64,000 nt of DNA from Paraburkholderia sp. IMGN_8 (GCF_038050405.1 NZ_CP150900.1:3968001-4032000); one strand, 5' to 3'. Counted from the first letter of the stretch, positions 21,108-31,439 are shown. A program made the numbers and translations. The notes: generated from the sequence alone by a model not told the origin.

Positions 21108-21916
21108 GTCAGGAACGCGTCTTCAGCTTGCGCAACCCGTGGTTCACGGTGAGTGTCGGCGGCACGCTTGCGATTGCCGTTGCCGGGATTCTGATTGGGT
21201 TTATCTGGTTGCCTTCAGCGAATAGCGCTTTCAGCGAACGCGGTTTGTGGGCGACGATTTGCAGCGCCGCTGGTGTGCCATCGAGTTGGTATGGTGGCGG
21301 CGGCAACGTTGGCGGAACCGCGCCTAGCGACGTGGTGGTGTTGCCACCATTGCGGAGCGTGCGTGCCGACGCGAATTCCATTGGCCGCGGCGCGACGATT
21401 GCGACGCAGAATTGCTCGATGTGTCATGGCGTGCAAGGCACGGTGCAGGTGACGGCGCCTGCGTTGGCCGGGCAGTACGCCGATGTGGCCTATAAGGAGT
21501 TGCGTGACTATCAGATGGGCCTGCGTCAGAACGCGGTCATGCAGCCGATTATTGCCGCTCGCAGCGAGCAGGATTTGCATGATCTGGCGGCGTATTATGC
21601 TTCGCTGCCGCGGGCTGGCGCTGCTGAGGTTTTGCCCTCTGGCGCGAAGCCGGACGCTACGGCGGTAAAGCTTGCTATGCAAGGGGATCCGCTGCGGAAT
21701 ATTGCCCCTTGTGCTGCTTGCCATGGGCAGTTGGATCGCAAGGGGGCAGCGCCCTGGCTTGGCGGGCAGTCGTCTGTTTATCTCGCTGCGCAGATGCGGG
21801 CGTTTGCTTCCGGAGCCCGGCATAACGATATCAATGAACAGATGCGGAATGTGGTCAGGCAGATGACGCCTGACGAGATTGATAGTTTGGCTAAGTATTA
21901 TGCTGCCATGCAGTGA
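21104..21916 (+). CDS. Membrane-anchored dihaem cytochrome c
   Basis: About 270 residues. An N-terminal uncleaved helix ('VSVGGTLAIAVAGILIGFIWL') anchors two cytochrome c domains with CSMCH and CAACH. It is the last gene of the oxidase operon and is coupled to subunit I by an ATGA overlap, so it is probably the immediate electron donor held at the membrane next to CuA. Codon choice in the last third drifts toward A/T-ending codons compared with the preceding genes; the gene abuts a repeat element. Confidence 0.87.
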   Translation: MSQERVFSLRNPWFTVSVGGTLAIAVAGILIGFIWLPSANSAFSERGLWATICSAAGVPSSWYGGGGNVGGTAPSDVVVLPPLRSVRADANSIGRGATIATQNCSMCHGVQGTVQVTAPALAGQYADVAYKELRDYQMGLRQNAVMQPIIAARSEQDLHDLAAYYASLPRAGAAEVLPSGAKPDATAVKLAMQGDPLRNIAPCAACHGQLDRKGAAPWLGGQSSVYLAAQMRAFASGARHNDINEQMRNVVRQMTPDEIDSLAKYYAAMQ

Positions 21917-21984
21917 GGGGGTTGGTTTTTGCCCTTCCGGTGGGGTTGTCTGTTTGCCTATGGCATTGGGATTTTTTTGTTTTT

Positions 21985-22840
21985 TTTTGCCTACGTGGTG
22001 CTTTATGTCTGTTTGCCTGCGGCGGTGGCCTTTCTTTTCTTTTTGGTTTATTAGCGTTGCCCCTGTGCGGGGGGCCCCTACTTTTCTTTGCCTGCCGTGC
22101 CGCAAAGAAAAGTAGGCAAAAGAAAGCCGGGCTCAAACCACTAATTCTTAAGCGGGTCCCCTGGCTTGGAGGAGGCAGTGGAGCATCTGGAATCGGTGTT
22201 CTCGCACACTCCCCGCTGGTGACAAGGCAGTCATACTTCCGGCGGCGCTTCGCGCGCCGACGCGGTACTTCTCAACACCAACTGGCGGTATGCGCTTCCG
22301 GCATCATTCTTCCCGCCTCGCACTGCATGCTCGCCGGGACGGTCTGCGAGAGAAACCAGTGGGTGATTCTTCGTGCGGTGGGGGCCATCGGCTTCGCCTC
22401 GGCGACGTGCCTGAAATGTGGAAGTGCGGGCCACTTCGCCGAACGAAATGCGGCTGCAAGTTACGGCAGCGGAGCAAAGGAACGCAGTCGCGAGTGACGC
22501 TAGCGCAGCAAAGGCAAGCCGTTACACTTGATAACCGCCGGCACAAAAGCACCCGACGGTTTTGTGAAGTACCGCTACGGCGCGCGTAGCGCCGCCGGAA
22601 GGATGACTGCCTTGTCACCAGCGCGGAGTGTGCGAGAACACTGATTCCAGATGCACCACTATCCCCTCCAAGCCAGGGGGCCCACTTAAGAGCTAGCGGT
22701 TTGAGCCGCTTTCTTTTGCCTACTTTTCTTTGCGGCCGGCAAAGAAAAGTAGGTGCCGCCCCGCACAGGGGCAACGCTAATAAACCAATAAGAAAAGAAA
22801 AAACCAACACCGTAGGCACACAACCATAGCGCCGCGCAGG
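21985..22840. repeat. Large imperfect inverted-repeat element
   Basis: The segment from about 21985 to 22275 reappears, inverted and with mismatches, at about 22562-22840. Shared blocks, in order, are: 'TTATTAGCGTTGCCCCTG', 'CTACTTTTCTTTGC', 'AAAGAAAAGTAGGCAAAAG', 'CCCCTGGCTTGGAGG', 'GCATCTGGAATC', 'GTTCTCGCACACTCC', 'CTGGTGACAAGGCAGTCAT', 'TTCCGGCGGCGCT'. About 285 bases separate the arms. Short frames through either arm give similar basic peptides, a sign of repeat structure rather than real proteins. No transposase is present. I believe similar sequences recur between Burkholderia genes, but this was not checked. Confidence 0.75.
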
Positions 22841-22854
22841 CAAAAAATCCAACT

Positions 22855-24504
22855 TCAACCCGCAATAACTTCACCAGACTCAAACTGCCCCGGCGCAGCC
22901 ACAGAACCACCCCGCCGACCGGCGAAAGAAGAAGAGGAAGAAGAACCACTTCCTGTCTGAAAGACAGCCACCACCGAAGTCAACCTCCGAGCCTGCTCCT
23001 CAAGCGAACTAGCCGCCGCCGCGGCCTGCTCAACAAGCGCTGCATTCTGTTGCGTAACTTCATCCATCTGCGCGACAGCAAGATTAACCTGATCGATTCC
23101 AGTACTCTGCTCAATCGCGGCAGCGGCAATCTCACTCATAATCGAACTCACGCGAGCAATCGCGTCAACAATCTCGGTCATCGTCGACCCCGATCGTTCG
23201 ACCAGTTGCGAGCCCGCCTGCACCCGCGCAGTCGATGCGTCGATCAACCCCTTGATCTCTTTGGCCGCCGCGGCACTTCGCTGCGCCAACGACCGCACCT
23301 CGCTCGCCACCACCGCAAACCCACGCCCCTGCTCGCCCGCGCGCGCCGCCTCAACCGCCGCGTTCAGCGCCAGAATATTGGTCTGGAAAGCGATCCCCTC
23401 GATCACGCCGACAATGTCGGCAATCCGCCGCGAGTCGTCGACGATGCCGTGCATCGTGCCCACCACCTGTTCCGTGAGGTCGCCGCCCTGAGCAGCCAGA
23501 CTCGACGCACCTTGCGCCAGCGAACTCGCCTGCTTCGCGTTGTCGGCGGTCTGCTTGACCGTCGAGGTCAGTTGTTCGATGCTGGCCGCCGTCTCCTCCA
23601 GCGATGCGGCTTGCTCCTCGGTACGTTGCGACAAATCGGCATTGCCCGCGGCAATCTCGCTTACGCCCGTATCGATGGATTCAGTCCCCTGACGCACGGT
23701 GTTCACCGTGGCGATCAACGAGTCCTGCATCTTGGACAATGCCGCGGCCAGCCGCCCCATTTCGTTGTTGCTGGTCACGACGATCTGGCTCGTCAGGTCA
23801 CCGTCAGCCATCCGCTGAAACTGTGAAATTGTCGCGTCGACGGGACTGACAATCGCACGCACCAGCACCGCACGTCCGACCCACGAACCCAGCAGCGACA
23901 CCACCATACCGATCGCAACCGCAATACAGATTGCGTAGAACAGGTTCTGTGCATCCTGATAGCGCTGCGCGCCATGATCGAGTTGCAATTGTTCAAGCGC
24001 AAGCATCGCCTTTTCGTACGCGCTGTAGAGCGATGGCAGTTTGTGCGCCTGCAATTGCTGAAATGCGGTCCTGTCGCCGGACTTCAACGCGGTCAACGCC
24101 GGCTCGACGCCTTCGTGCAGGAACGTATCGCGTTTGTCCTGCATGTCATTGATGAGACGTTGCTCATCGGCATCCGAACTCGCGTGGCTCATATAGTGGG
24201 CGAGGCGTTCGTTGGATACTTTCTGGTACTGATCAAAGCGCTTGAGCACCACGTTCGCACCGTCCTGATCGTTCAGGTCGATCAGCGATGCGTATGTCGC
24301 CAGTGCCAGGCGCAGTCGCAGCAGTTGTCCGGCGCTGCCTTCCAGGTCGGCAACGGCCGGCGTGTCCACGGTGTACATCTGCTGCAGCGACGCGTTGCTC
24401 GAGCGCAACGACAGTAGCCCCGCGGCGGCGCCGACTAGCAGCACGACGAAAAAGAACACCACCATCACCGTGACGCAGGTACGAATCGACAGATTTTTCA
24501 GCAT
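22855..24504 (-). CDS. Methyl-accepting chemotaxis protein (Tar/Tsr-type)
   Basis: 549 residues. TM1 lies at about 10-32; a periplasmic four-helix-bundle ligand domain (about 33-190) has '[16 protein letters not shown]'; TM2 lies at about 190-212; then a HAMP domain and a long cytoplasmic coiled coil. The signalling hairpin tip is conserved ('[20 protein letters not shown]', '[20 protein letters not shown]'). The glutamine/glutamate methylation regions flank it. It relays ligand binding to CheA/CheW; the ligand is unknown. There is no C-terminal CheR-binding pentapeptide like NWETF. The gene stands alone, bounded on one side by the inverted-repeat element and on the other by about 600 bp of non-coding sequence. 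Confidence 0.92.
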   Translation of the reverse strand: MLKNLSIRTCVTVMVVFFFVVLLVGAAAGLLSLRSSNASLQQMYTVDTPAVADLEGSAGQLLRLRLALATYASLIDLNDQDGANVVLKRFDQYQKVSNERLAHYMSHASSDADEQRLINDMQDKRDTFLHEGVEPALTALKSGDRTAFQQLQAHKLPSLYSAYEKAMLALEQLQLDHGAQRYQDAQNLFYAICIAVAIGMVVSLLGSWVGRAVLVRAIVSPVDATISQFQRMADGDLTSQIVVTSNNEMGRLAAALSKMQDSLIATVNTVRQGTESIDTGVSEIAAGNADLSQRTEEQAASLEETAASIEQLTSTVKQTADNAKQASSLAQGASSLAAQGGDLTEQVVGTMHGIVDDSRRIADIVGVIEGIAFQTNILALNAAVEAARAGEQGRGFAVVASEVRSLAQRSAAAAKEIKGLIDASTARVQAGSQLVERSGSTMTEIVDAIARVSSIMSEIAAAAIEQSTGIDQVNLAVAQMDEVTQQNAALVEQAAAAASSLEEQARRLTSVVAVFQTGSGSSSSSSFAGRRGGSVAAPGQFESGEVIAG

Positions 24505-25117
24505 TTGGGCTTGTCTCCGTTGGGCTGCCTGGACGAATGCCCAGAAAAACAGCTTCGGCCACGCGTGCTGCGCCCAGGTCCATTCGGCCGGGTCCGCAAC
24601 TGATTCGGCAAAAATTTAAGTGAACGCCACATAGATGGTCTACGGCGGGATTGCCTGAAACTTTATGGTCGATGGCACGTACGTTTGCGATACATCAACT
24701 TCCAGACAGCATTGGCAACAGGCCGCTCAAGGCCCATTGCAGGAATACGGGAGTGCTACGGATGAGCCTCGGCGATTGTTGCGCGTTTATACCGCTGCGG
24801 CGATCGCGTCGACTTGGCCTGGCGAGCCTGCTCCCGCCGGTGATTATCCGAAGGACATCGGGTCGTAGGATTCTGGTTGTGTGTGATTTTTCTTAGCGTT
24901 GGGTTGATTGCTCCTCGCAATGCCCTAGCGTTGGTCACAACCTCACCTTAGGCGGTGATGGGGTTTGTTTGGTCCGTTCGCCTTTGGCTGTGTGCCTGCG
25001 GTGGTGGCCTCGTTCTGTTTGCCTTCGCGGCGAATGAAAAAAAACCAACCTCAGCCCGCAATAAAAAAACCCCGCACAAAGGCGGGGTTGATCTTTACGA
25101 TTTTCGGTTACGAGACC
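24505..25117. other. 613-bp intergenic stretch between MCP gene and ssb
   Basis: No gene is recognised. A 67-codon plus-strand frame (24665-24868) has no family resemblance that I can see. The part at about 24960-25025 echoes the outer end of the 22-kb repeat (GGCTGTGTGCCTGCGGTGGTGG). The ssb terminator sits at the right end. The MCP promoter should be near 24520-24620. Confidence 0.5.
25063..25089 (-). terminator. Intrinsic terminator of ssb
   Basis: On the minus strand: AACCCCGC stem, 6-base loop, GCGGGGTT, then a T-rich run (plus strand has AAAAAAA at 25063-25069). It begins 28 bases after the ssb stop. Confidence 0.8.
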
Positions 25118-25648
25118 TCAGAACGGAATATCGTCATCCATCTCATCAAACCCACCACCAGCCGGCGCGCTCGGACGGCTCGAACCACCACCGCCGCTGC
25201 CGCCGCGCGAGGCACCACCGCCCGACGCCGCACGGCCACCGCCGCCGCTACGCTCCGACGGCTCGCCTCGACTGTAACCGCCTTCGTCACCACCGCCGCC
25301 GCCCATCGATCCGCCGCGGCCGCCCAGCATTTGCATCTGCTCGGCGATGATTTCCGTCGAGTAACGGTCGGTGCCGTCCTGCGCCTGCCACTTACGGGTG
25401 CGGATGCGCCCTTCCAGATACACCGACGAGCCCTTCTTCAGATATTCGGCCACGATTTCAGCAAGGCGGCCGAAAAACGACACGCGATGCCATTCGGTTG
25501 CTTCCTTGAATTCGCCGGACGCCTTGTCCTTGTACCGGTCCGTCGTCGCAAGGCGGATGTTCGCCACTGCGTCGCCGCTCGGAAGATAACGGACTTCCGG
25601 ATCGGCTCCGAGGTTGCCGACGAGAATGACCTTGTTCACGGATGCCAT
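25118..25648 (-). CDS. ssb: Single-stranded DNA-binding protein
   Basis: 176 residues. The N-terminal OB fold (1-110) begins '[20 protein letters not shown]' and includes '[21 protein letters not shown]'. A glycine/serine-rich linker (about 115-165) follows, and the acidic tip ends in DDDIPF, the conserved peptide that recruits repair and replication partners. The protein coats single-stranded DNA as a tetramer. ATG 25648 follows AGGAG. It lies downstream of an MFS gene and near uvrA, a frequent layout in Burkholderiales. A terminator follows the stop. Confidence 0.96.
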   Translation of the reverse strand: MASVNKVILVGNLGADPEVRYLPSGDAVANIRLATTDRYKDKASGEFKEATEWHRVSFFGRLAEIVAEYLKKGSSVYLEGRIRTRKWQAQDGTDRYSTEIIAEQMQMLGGRGGSMGGGGGDEGGYSRGEPSERSGGGGRAASGGGASRGGSGGGGSSRPSAPAGGGFDEMDDDIPF

Positions 25649-25781
25649 GAGTTTCTCCTGTTGATTCCATTGCGGGCGGCGCGGCAACGCACGGTTCGCA
25701 TCTCATGGCCGGCAGGCCCGAGACCAGAACTGCGCCTCAGCCCGCCGCCGGGTGAGTTCTGGGGTGAGTCCTTAGACCCTG

Positions 25782-26969
25782 CTACGCCTTGCGCGGCGGC
25801 TGTTTCATGTTTGCGGCGATTATAAGCCAGCACAAAACAAGCCCCGAACAAGTAAAGAAAACGGCGCTTTGCCCATCCACTTTCAGCAGCCAGCCGCCGA
25901 TCATCCCGCCCAGTGCCAGACCGATCGACTGCGTGGTGTTGTACACGCCGGCAGCCGCGCCCTTGCGGGTTCCCGGCGCCAGTTTCGACACCAGCGAAGG
26001 CTGCGATGCTTCAAGAATATTGAAGCCGAGAAAGTAGACAAAAAGGATCGCCGCCACACTCAGAATCGTATGCGGTGCGACGCCCAACAACAACTGTCCG
26101 ATCAGGATAAGACCGATGGCGGACAGCAGCACGATTTTCATTTTCCCGCGTTTTTCAGCAGCGATGATCGCCGGGACCATCATCACGAATGAGAGGCCCA
26201 TTACCGGCAAATACACTTTCCAATGCGACGCGACCGGCAGGCCGCCGGCTTCGAGAATGCGCGGCACCACGAGGAACAACGCGGTTTGCGTCGCATGCAG
26301 CACCAGCACGCCGAAGTTCAGGCGCAGCAGTTCGACGTTGTGCAGCACTTCGGCGAACGGCGCGCGCACGTGCACCGGCTTGGGCGCATCGGGCACGACC
26401 CACAGCACCACGCCGACCGCCAGAATCGAGAAGATGCCGACCAGCGTAAACAGCCCGCTCATACCGAGCCACTGGAATACGATCGGCGCACCGACAATGG
26501 CTACCGCAAAGGAAACACCAATGCTGCCGCCGACCATCGCCATCGCCTTGGTGCGATGCTCTTCAGCGGTGAGGTCGGCGATAAAGGCGATCACCGCCGA
26601 CGACACCGCACCCATCCCCTGAATCACCCGCCCGACGATGATCCACGTCATGTCGTGCGCGCCCGCCGCGATGAAGCTGCCGAGCGCGAAGATCAACAAC
26701 CCGGTCGCAATGACCGGCTTGCGGCCAACCTTGTCGGAAACCCAGCCATAGAAGATGTACAGCATCGACTGCGTCACGCCGTACGCGCCCAGCGCGATGC
26801 CGACCAGCAGTACGTTGTCGCCGCCCGGGATGGTCTTCGCGTAGATCGAGAACACCGGCATGATCATGAAGAGACCGAGCATGCGCAGCGCGAAGATGGC
26901 GGCAAGCGACACGGTCGCGCGCAGTTCAGGCGCGCTCATGCGTGAGGATGTAGCGGATGGATTGGACAT
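25782..26969 (-). CDS. MFS transporter, YajR-like core
   Basis: About 395 residues and 12 membrane segments. The N-terminal region 'LAAIFALRMLGLFMIMPVFS' and the motif A loop 'GWVSDKVGRKPVIATG' resemble YajR-type MFS proteins. E. coli YajR carries an extra cytosolic YAM domain at its C terminus; this protein ends soon after TM12 and lacks it. The start is set at ATG 26969; the long open frame upstream runs into the uvrA region and is not plausible. Substrate unknown. Transcribed toward ssb with a 133-bp gap. Confidence 0.85.
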   Translation of the reverse strand: MSNPSATSSRMSAPELRATVSLAAIFALRMLGLFMIMPVFSIYAKTIPGGDNVLLVGIALGAYGVTQSMLYIFYGWVSDKVGRKPVIATGLLIFALGSFIAAGAHDMTWIIVGRVIQGMGAVSSAVIAFIADLTAEEHRTKAMAMVGGSIGVSFAVAIVGAPIVFQWLGMSGLFTLVGIFSILAVGVVLWVVPDAPKPVHVRAPFAEVLHNVELLRLNFGVLVLHATQTALFLVVPRILEAGGLPVASHWKVYLPVMGLSFVMMVPAIIAAEKRGKMKIVLLSAIGLILIGQLLLGVAPHTILSVAAILFVYFLGFNILEASQPSLVSKLAPGTRKGAAAGVYNTTQSIGLALGGMIGGWLLKVDGQSAVFFTCSGLVLCWLIIAANMKQPPRKA

Positions 26970-27300
26970 CGGGAGCGTTCTTTGAATGAGCTGGACTGCA
27001 TACCGCAGGCGGCCCGCCCCGCGAGGCGGCTGCAGCCGGGCGGCGTACCGCAAGGCGGCGGAAAGCATGCGGCGCGGCGCTGGACCGGCGGCCTTGCTGC
27101 ACTCCCGCCGGTGCCTCGCTGTGCCTTGTACTCGCGAAAAATGGCTCCAGTTAGAACCATCCCCGCAGCGCTGAACCGCAGCCTTACAGCTTGCCTCGCA
27201 CCTTGTTCGGGCTGTCAGGAAGCCGTAACGGCGGTCTTGAAAAGTCGTTATAGTAGCAGGTTTAGCCTCTTCCTCTTTCCGCCAGGTCATGGAATAACGC
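26970..27300. other. Divergent promoter region of the MFS gene and uvrA
   Basis: About 330 bp with no supported gene. A TATAGT box (27250-27255) is a plausible -10 for uvrA, without a good -35. I looked for a LexA box (CTG-N10-CAG with A/T centre) upstream of uvrA and did not find a convincing one. Confidence 0.45.
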
Positions 27301-30174
27301 GTGGAACAAATCCGTATCCGTGGGGCTCGTACCCACAACCTGAAGAACGTCAATCTCGACCTCCCACGTCACAAGCTTGTCGTGATAACGGGCCTATCCG
27401 GCTCGGGCAAATCGTCGCTTGCGTTCGACACGCTCTATGCGGAAGGACAGCGGCGTTACGTCGAAAGTCTCTCCGCCTACGCACGCCAATTCCTGCAATT
27501 GATGGAAAAGCCGGACGTCGATCTGATCGAAGGGCTGTCCCCAGCAATCTCGATCGAGCAGAAAGCGACCTCTCACAATCCGCGCTCCACGGTCGGCACC
27601 GTCACCGAAATTCACGACTATTTGCGGCTGCTGTTCGCACGGGTCGGCACGCCCTACTGTCCTGACCACGAAATTCCGCTGGAAGCGCAAAGCGTCTCGC
27701 AGATGGTCGACGCGGCGCTGGCGTTGCCGGAAGAGACCAAATTGATGATCCTCGCGCCCGTGGTGGCGAACCGCAAAGGCGAGCACGTCGAACTGTTCGA
27801 GGAAATGCAGGCGCAGGGCTTTATCCGCTTTCGCGTCCGCTCGGGCGGCGGCACCGCGAACGAAGGCGTCGCGAAAATCTATGAAGTCGACTCGCTGCCG
27901 AAGCTCAAGAAAAACGACAAGCACACGATCGATGTCGTAGTCGACCGTCTGAAGGTGCGCGGCGATATGAAGCAGCGTCTCGCCGAATCGTTCGAAACGG
28001 CGCTGCGTCTCGCCGACGGCCGCGCGATCGCACTCGAAATGGAGTCGGACAAGGAGCATCTGTTCAGCTCGAAGTTCGCCTGTCCGATCTGCTCGTATTC
28101 GCTGCAGGAGTTGGAGCCGCGCCTCTTCTCGTTCAACAACCCGATGGGCGCGTGCCCGGAGTGCGACGGCCTCGGCCAGATCACTTTCTTCGATCCGAAG
28201 CGGGTAGTCGCACATCCGTCGCTGTCGCTCGCGGCCGGCGCGGTGAAGGGCTGGGACCGGCGCAACCAGTTTTACTTCCAGATGCTGCAAAGTCTCGCGG
28301 CGTTCTACGAGTTCGACATCGACACGGCCGTCGAAGATCTGCAGGAAAAAGTCCGCAAAATCCTGCTGTTCGGTTCGGGCAAGCAGGAGATTCCGTTCTC
28401 GTACATCAACGAACGCGGCCGCACTTCGGTGCGCGAGCATGTCTTCGAAGGGATCATTCCGAATCTGGAACGGCGTTACCGCGAGACCGATTCGGTCGCG
28501 GTGCGCGAAGAACTCGCCAAGTACCAGAACAACCAGCCGTGTCCGGCCTGTGCCGGCACCCGGCTGCGCCGCGAAGCGCGTTTCGTGCGGATCGGCGCGG
28601 ATGGCGACGCGCGCGGCATCTTCGAAATCAGCGGCTGGCCGCTGCGCGATGCGCTCGGCTATTTCCAGACGCTGCGGCTCGAAGGCTCGAAGCGCGAGAT
28701 CGCTGACAAGGTCGTCAAGGAAATCGTCGCGCGGCTGATGTTCCTGAATAACGTCGGGCTCGATTATTTGTCGCTCGAACGCAGCGCGGAAACGCTGTCG
28801 GGCGGCGAGGCGCAGCGCATTCGCCTCGCCTCGCAGATCGGCTCGGGTTTGACCGGCGTGATGTACGTGCTGGACGAGCCATCGATCGGTCTGCATCAGC
28901 GCGACAACGACCGGCTGATCGCCACACTCAAGCATCTGCGCGATCTGGGCAACTCGGTGATCGTCGTCGAGCACGACGAAGACATGATCCGTATGGCCGA
29001 TTACGTGGTCGACATGGGGCCGGGCGCGGGCGAACACGGCGGCATGGTGATCGCCGAAGGCACGCCAAGGCAGGTGGAGGCGAACGCGGCATCGATGACC
29101 GGACAGTACATGTCCGGCAGCCGCAACATCGAATTTCCGGACGAACGCAAGGAACCGGACGAGCGGCGTCTGCGCATCGTCGAGGCGTACGGCAACAATC
29201 TGCAGCACGTGTCGCTCGATCTGCCGATCGGTCTGCTGACCTGCGTGACCGGCGTGTCCGGTTCCGGCAAGTCGACGCTGATCAACGACACGCTGTATCA
29301 CGCGGTCGCGCATCATCTGTACGGCTCGTCCACCGAGCCGGCGCCGTACGAATCGATCGAGGGCCTGGAGCACTTCGACAAGGTCATCAACGTCGACCAG
29401 TCGCCGATCGGCCGCACGCCGCGCTCGAATCCGGCCACGTACACGGGTCTCTTCACGCCGATCCGCGAACTGTTCTCGGGCGTGCCGGCGTCGAAGGAGC
29501 GCGGCTACGATCCGGGCCGCTTCTCGTTCAACGTGAAAGGCGGACGCTGCGAATCCTGCCAGGGCGACGGCGTGCTGAAAGTGGAGATGCACTTTTTGCC
29601 GGACGTGTACGTTCCCTGTGACGTCTGTCACGGCAAGCGCTACAACCGCGAAACGCTCGACGTGCAGTACAAGGGCAAGAACATCAGCGAAGTCCTCGAT
29701 ATGACAGTCGAGAACGCTTATGAGTTTTTCAAGCCGGTTCCGGTCGTCGCGCGCAAGCTGAAAACCTTGCTGGACGTGGGCTTGGGCTATATCCGGCTGG
29801 GCCAGTCGGCCACCACGTTATCGGGCGGCGAAGCGCAGCGCGTCAAACTATCTTTGGAACTGAGCAAGCGCGACACCGGTCGCACTCTCTATATTCTTGA
29901 CGAGCCGACCACCGGCCTGCACTTTCACGATATCGCGCTGCTGCTGGAAGTTATTCATCGACTACGAGATCAGGGTAATACCGTCGTGATCATCGAGCAT
30001 AATCTCGATGTAATCAAAACTGCCGACTGGGTCATCGATCTTGGCCCTGAAGGCGGAGCGGGCGGCGGTCAAATCATCGCGCAAGGTACGCCGGAGCAGG
30101 TTGCGAAGTCGAAGGCAAGTTTTACCGGTAAATATCTGGCGCCTTTGCTGGAACGCACTGCCAGTAAAAAGTAA
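27301..30174 (+). CDS. uvrA: UvrABC excinuclease subunit A
   Basis: 957 residues (E. coli 940). Two ABC modules: Walker A '[12 protein letters not shown]' and '[13 protein letters not shown]'; signatures [11 protein letters not shown] and [11 protein letters not shown] with Walker B 'VLDEPSIGL' and 'ILDEPTTGL'. Two zinc modules have CPIC...CPEC and CESC...CDVC. UvrA dimers find bulky DNA lesions and load UvrB in nucleotide excision repair. The start is a GTG in the annotated frame; an ATG 11 bases upstream is out of frame. The 3' end is followed 35 bases later by the AI-2E exporter gene. Confidence 0.97.
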   Translation: MEQIRIRGARTHNLKNVNLDLPRHKLVVITGLSGSGKSSLAFDTLYAEGQRRYVESLSAYARQFLQLMEKPDVDLIEGLSPAISIEQKATSHNPRSTVGTVTEIHDYLRLLFARVGTPYCPDHEIPLEAQSVSQMVDAALALPEETKLMILAPVVANRKGEHVELFEEMQAQGFIRFRVRSGGGTANEGVAKIYEVDSLPKLKKNDKHTIDVVVDRLKVRGDMKQRLAESFETALRLADGRAIALEMESDKEHLFSSKFACPICSYSLQELEPRLFSFNNPMGACPECDGLGQITFFDPKRVVAHPSLSLAAGAVKGWDRRNQFYFQMLQSLAAFYEFDIDTAVEDLQEKVRKILLFGSGKQEIPFSYINERGRTSVREHVFEGIIPNLERRYRETDSVAVREELAKYQNNQPCPACAGTRLRREARFVRIGADGDARGIFEISGWPLRDALGYFQTLRLEGSKREIADKVVKEIVARLMFLNNVGLDYLSLERSAETLSGGEAQRIRLASQIGSGLTGVMYVLDEPSIGLHQRDNDRLIATLKHLRDLGNSVIVVEHDEDMIRMADYVVDMGPGAGEHGGMVIAEGTPRQVEANAASMTGQYMSGSRNIEFPDERKEPDERRLRIVEAYGNNLQHVSLDLPIGLLTCVTGVSGSGKSTLINDTLYHAVAHHLYGSSTEPAPYESIEGLEHFDKVINVDQSPIGRTPRSNPATYTGLFTPIRELFSGVPASKERGYDPGRFSFNVKGGRCESCQGDGVLKVEMHFLPDVYVPCDVCHGKRYNRETLDVQYKGKNISEVLDMTVENAYEFFKPVPVVARKLKTLLDVGLGYIRLGQSATTLSGGEAQRVKLSLELSKRDTGRTLYILDEPTTGLHFHDIALLLEVIHRLRDQGNTVVIIEHNLDVIKTADWVIDLGPEGGAGGGQIIAQGTPEQVAKSKASFTGKYLAPLLERTASKK

Positions 30175-30209
30175 CGCTGCACAACACGGGTTGGGGACGG
30201 AAATAAGCC

Positions 30210-31295
30210 ATGGCCAAGCGGAATCAGGCGCGCGACGACGGGGAGGTGCAGGACCTACGCCCACGCCCGGTCAGGCTGACGAGCGATATGAGCCTGCCGA
30301 AGCTGTCGGCAGTCGAAATCGGCAGTTATGTGCTGATGCTGATTGGAATGTGGGCGGTCATCGAACTGCGGCTGCTCGGCGCGCTGCTCGCGGGCTTGCT
30401 CGTGTTCCAGCTGGTGCATATGATCGCGCCGCGCATCGAACAGCATATGTCGAGTCAGCGCGCGCGCTGGCTCGCGGTGGTGCTGCTCTCGGTGGTGATC
30501 GTGGGTGCGCTGACGGGGCTGACGCTCGGGATCATCGAGCACTTCGAGAATGACGTGCCGAGCGTGCAGAAGCTGCTCGACCAGGCAATGCAGTTGATCG
30601 ACCAGGCGCGCGGCCGGATTCCGCAATTCATCGCCAACTATCTGCCGGTCGATACCGAGCAGATGAAGACGAAGGCGACCGAGTTGATGCAAACGCACGC
30701 CAACATGCTGCAGCAAAGCGGCAAGACGGTGGCGCGCGGATTCACGCACATTCTGATCGGCATGATCATCGGCGCGATCATCGCGGTCGGCGCGCAGAAG
30801 CATATGCAGCGGCTGCCGCTGTCCACGGCCTTCGTCACGCGCGTGGCCCGTTTCGCCGACGCCTTCCGCCGCATCGTGTTCGCCCAGGTGAAGATTTCCG
30901 CGATCAATGCGACTTTCACCGGCATCTTCCTGCTGGCGGTGCTGCCGATCTTTCACGATCAGCTGCCGCTGTCGAAAACGCTGGTGCTCGTGACGTTCAT
31001 CGTCGGCTTGTTGCCGGTGATCGGCAATCTGATCTCGAACACGATCATCGTCGCGGTGGCGCTGTCGGTGAGCTTTCCGGCAGCGGTCATGTCGCTGGTG
31101 TTCCTGATCCTGATTCACAAGCTGGAGTACTTCCTGAACGCGCGCATCGTCGGCGGACAGATCGAGGCGCGCGCCTGGGAACTGCTGATCGCCATGCTCG
31201 TGATGGAAGCGGCGTTCGGCCTCCCCGGCGTGGTGGCTGCACCGATTTTCTATGCGTATATCAAGCGGGAATTGATTTATCTGCGGCTGGTGTAA
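30210..31295 (+). CDS. AI-2E family (PerM/YdgG-type) membrane protein
   Basis: 361 residues with the domain plan of the AI-2E exporter-like superfamily: N-terminal membrane helices, a helical amphipathic middle part ('LLDQAMQLIDQARGRIPQFI'), and further C-terminal helices containing 'GLLPVIGNLISNT' and 'LEYFLNARIVGGQIEA', both characteristic. Members include TqsA and Na+/H+ antiporter-like proteins, so the substrate is open. ATG 30210 was chosen. The gene is followed by a strong terminator, so uvrA and this gene may form one transcript. Confidence 0.85.
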   Translation: MAKRNQARDDGEVQDLRPRPVRLTSDMSLPKLSAVEIGSYVLMLIGMWAVIELRLLGALLAGLLVFQLVHMIAPRIEQHMSSQRARWLAVVLLSVVIVGALTGLTLGIIEHFENDVPSVQKLLDQAMQLIDQARGRIPQFIANYLPVDTEQMKTKATELMQTHANMLQQSGKTVARGFTHILIGMIIGAIIAVGAQKHMQRLPLSTAFVTRVARFADAFRRIVFAQVKISAINATFTGIFLLAVLPIFHDQLPLSKTLVLVTFIVGLLPVIGNLISNTIIVAVALSVSFPAAVMSLVFLILIHKLEYFLNARIVGGQIEARAWELLIAMLVMEAAFGLPGVVAAPIFYAYIKRELIYLRLV

Positions 31296-31323
31296 TCGCC
31301 GGGCGCGTAAGCAGGCAAAAAAG

Positions 31324-31347
31324 CGGCACCTCGGTGCCGTTTTTTTT
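31324..31347 (+). terminator. Intrinsic terminator after the AI-2E family gene
   Basis: CGGCAC-CTCG-GTGCCG followed by a T8 run; A-rich on the 5' side, so it may also work on the other strand. Confidence 0.85.
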
Positions 31348-31439
31348 CGTCCGCCGTCTTCAGGCCTCACGCAGAGCCAGCGCTTCTGGCCATCGTCACA
31401 CTTGCGGAAAACTTGCGGTAGAGTACGCGATTCCATAAG

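Noticed and set aside
21913..22497. 194-codon frame on the plus strand and its counterpart 22304-22858 on the minus strand
   Set aside because: Both come from the inverted-repeat arms and encode related low-complexity basic peptides; better explained as repeat DNA than as genes.
27170..27300. Possible LexA (SOS) box upstream of uvrA
   Set aside because: uvrA is SOS-regulated in E. coli, but no CTG-N10-CAG with an AT-rich centre was found in the upstream region.
27394..29631. 745-codon open frame on the minus strand
   Set aside because: It lies entirely antisense to uvrA, whose motifs are unmistakable. Long antisense frames are expected in GC-rich genes, and the translation is Arg/His/Gln-rich without any family pattern.
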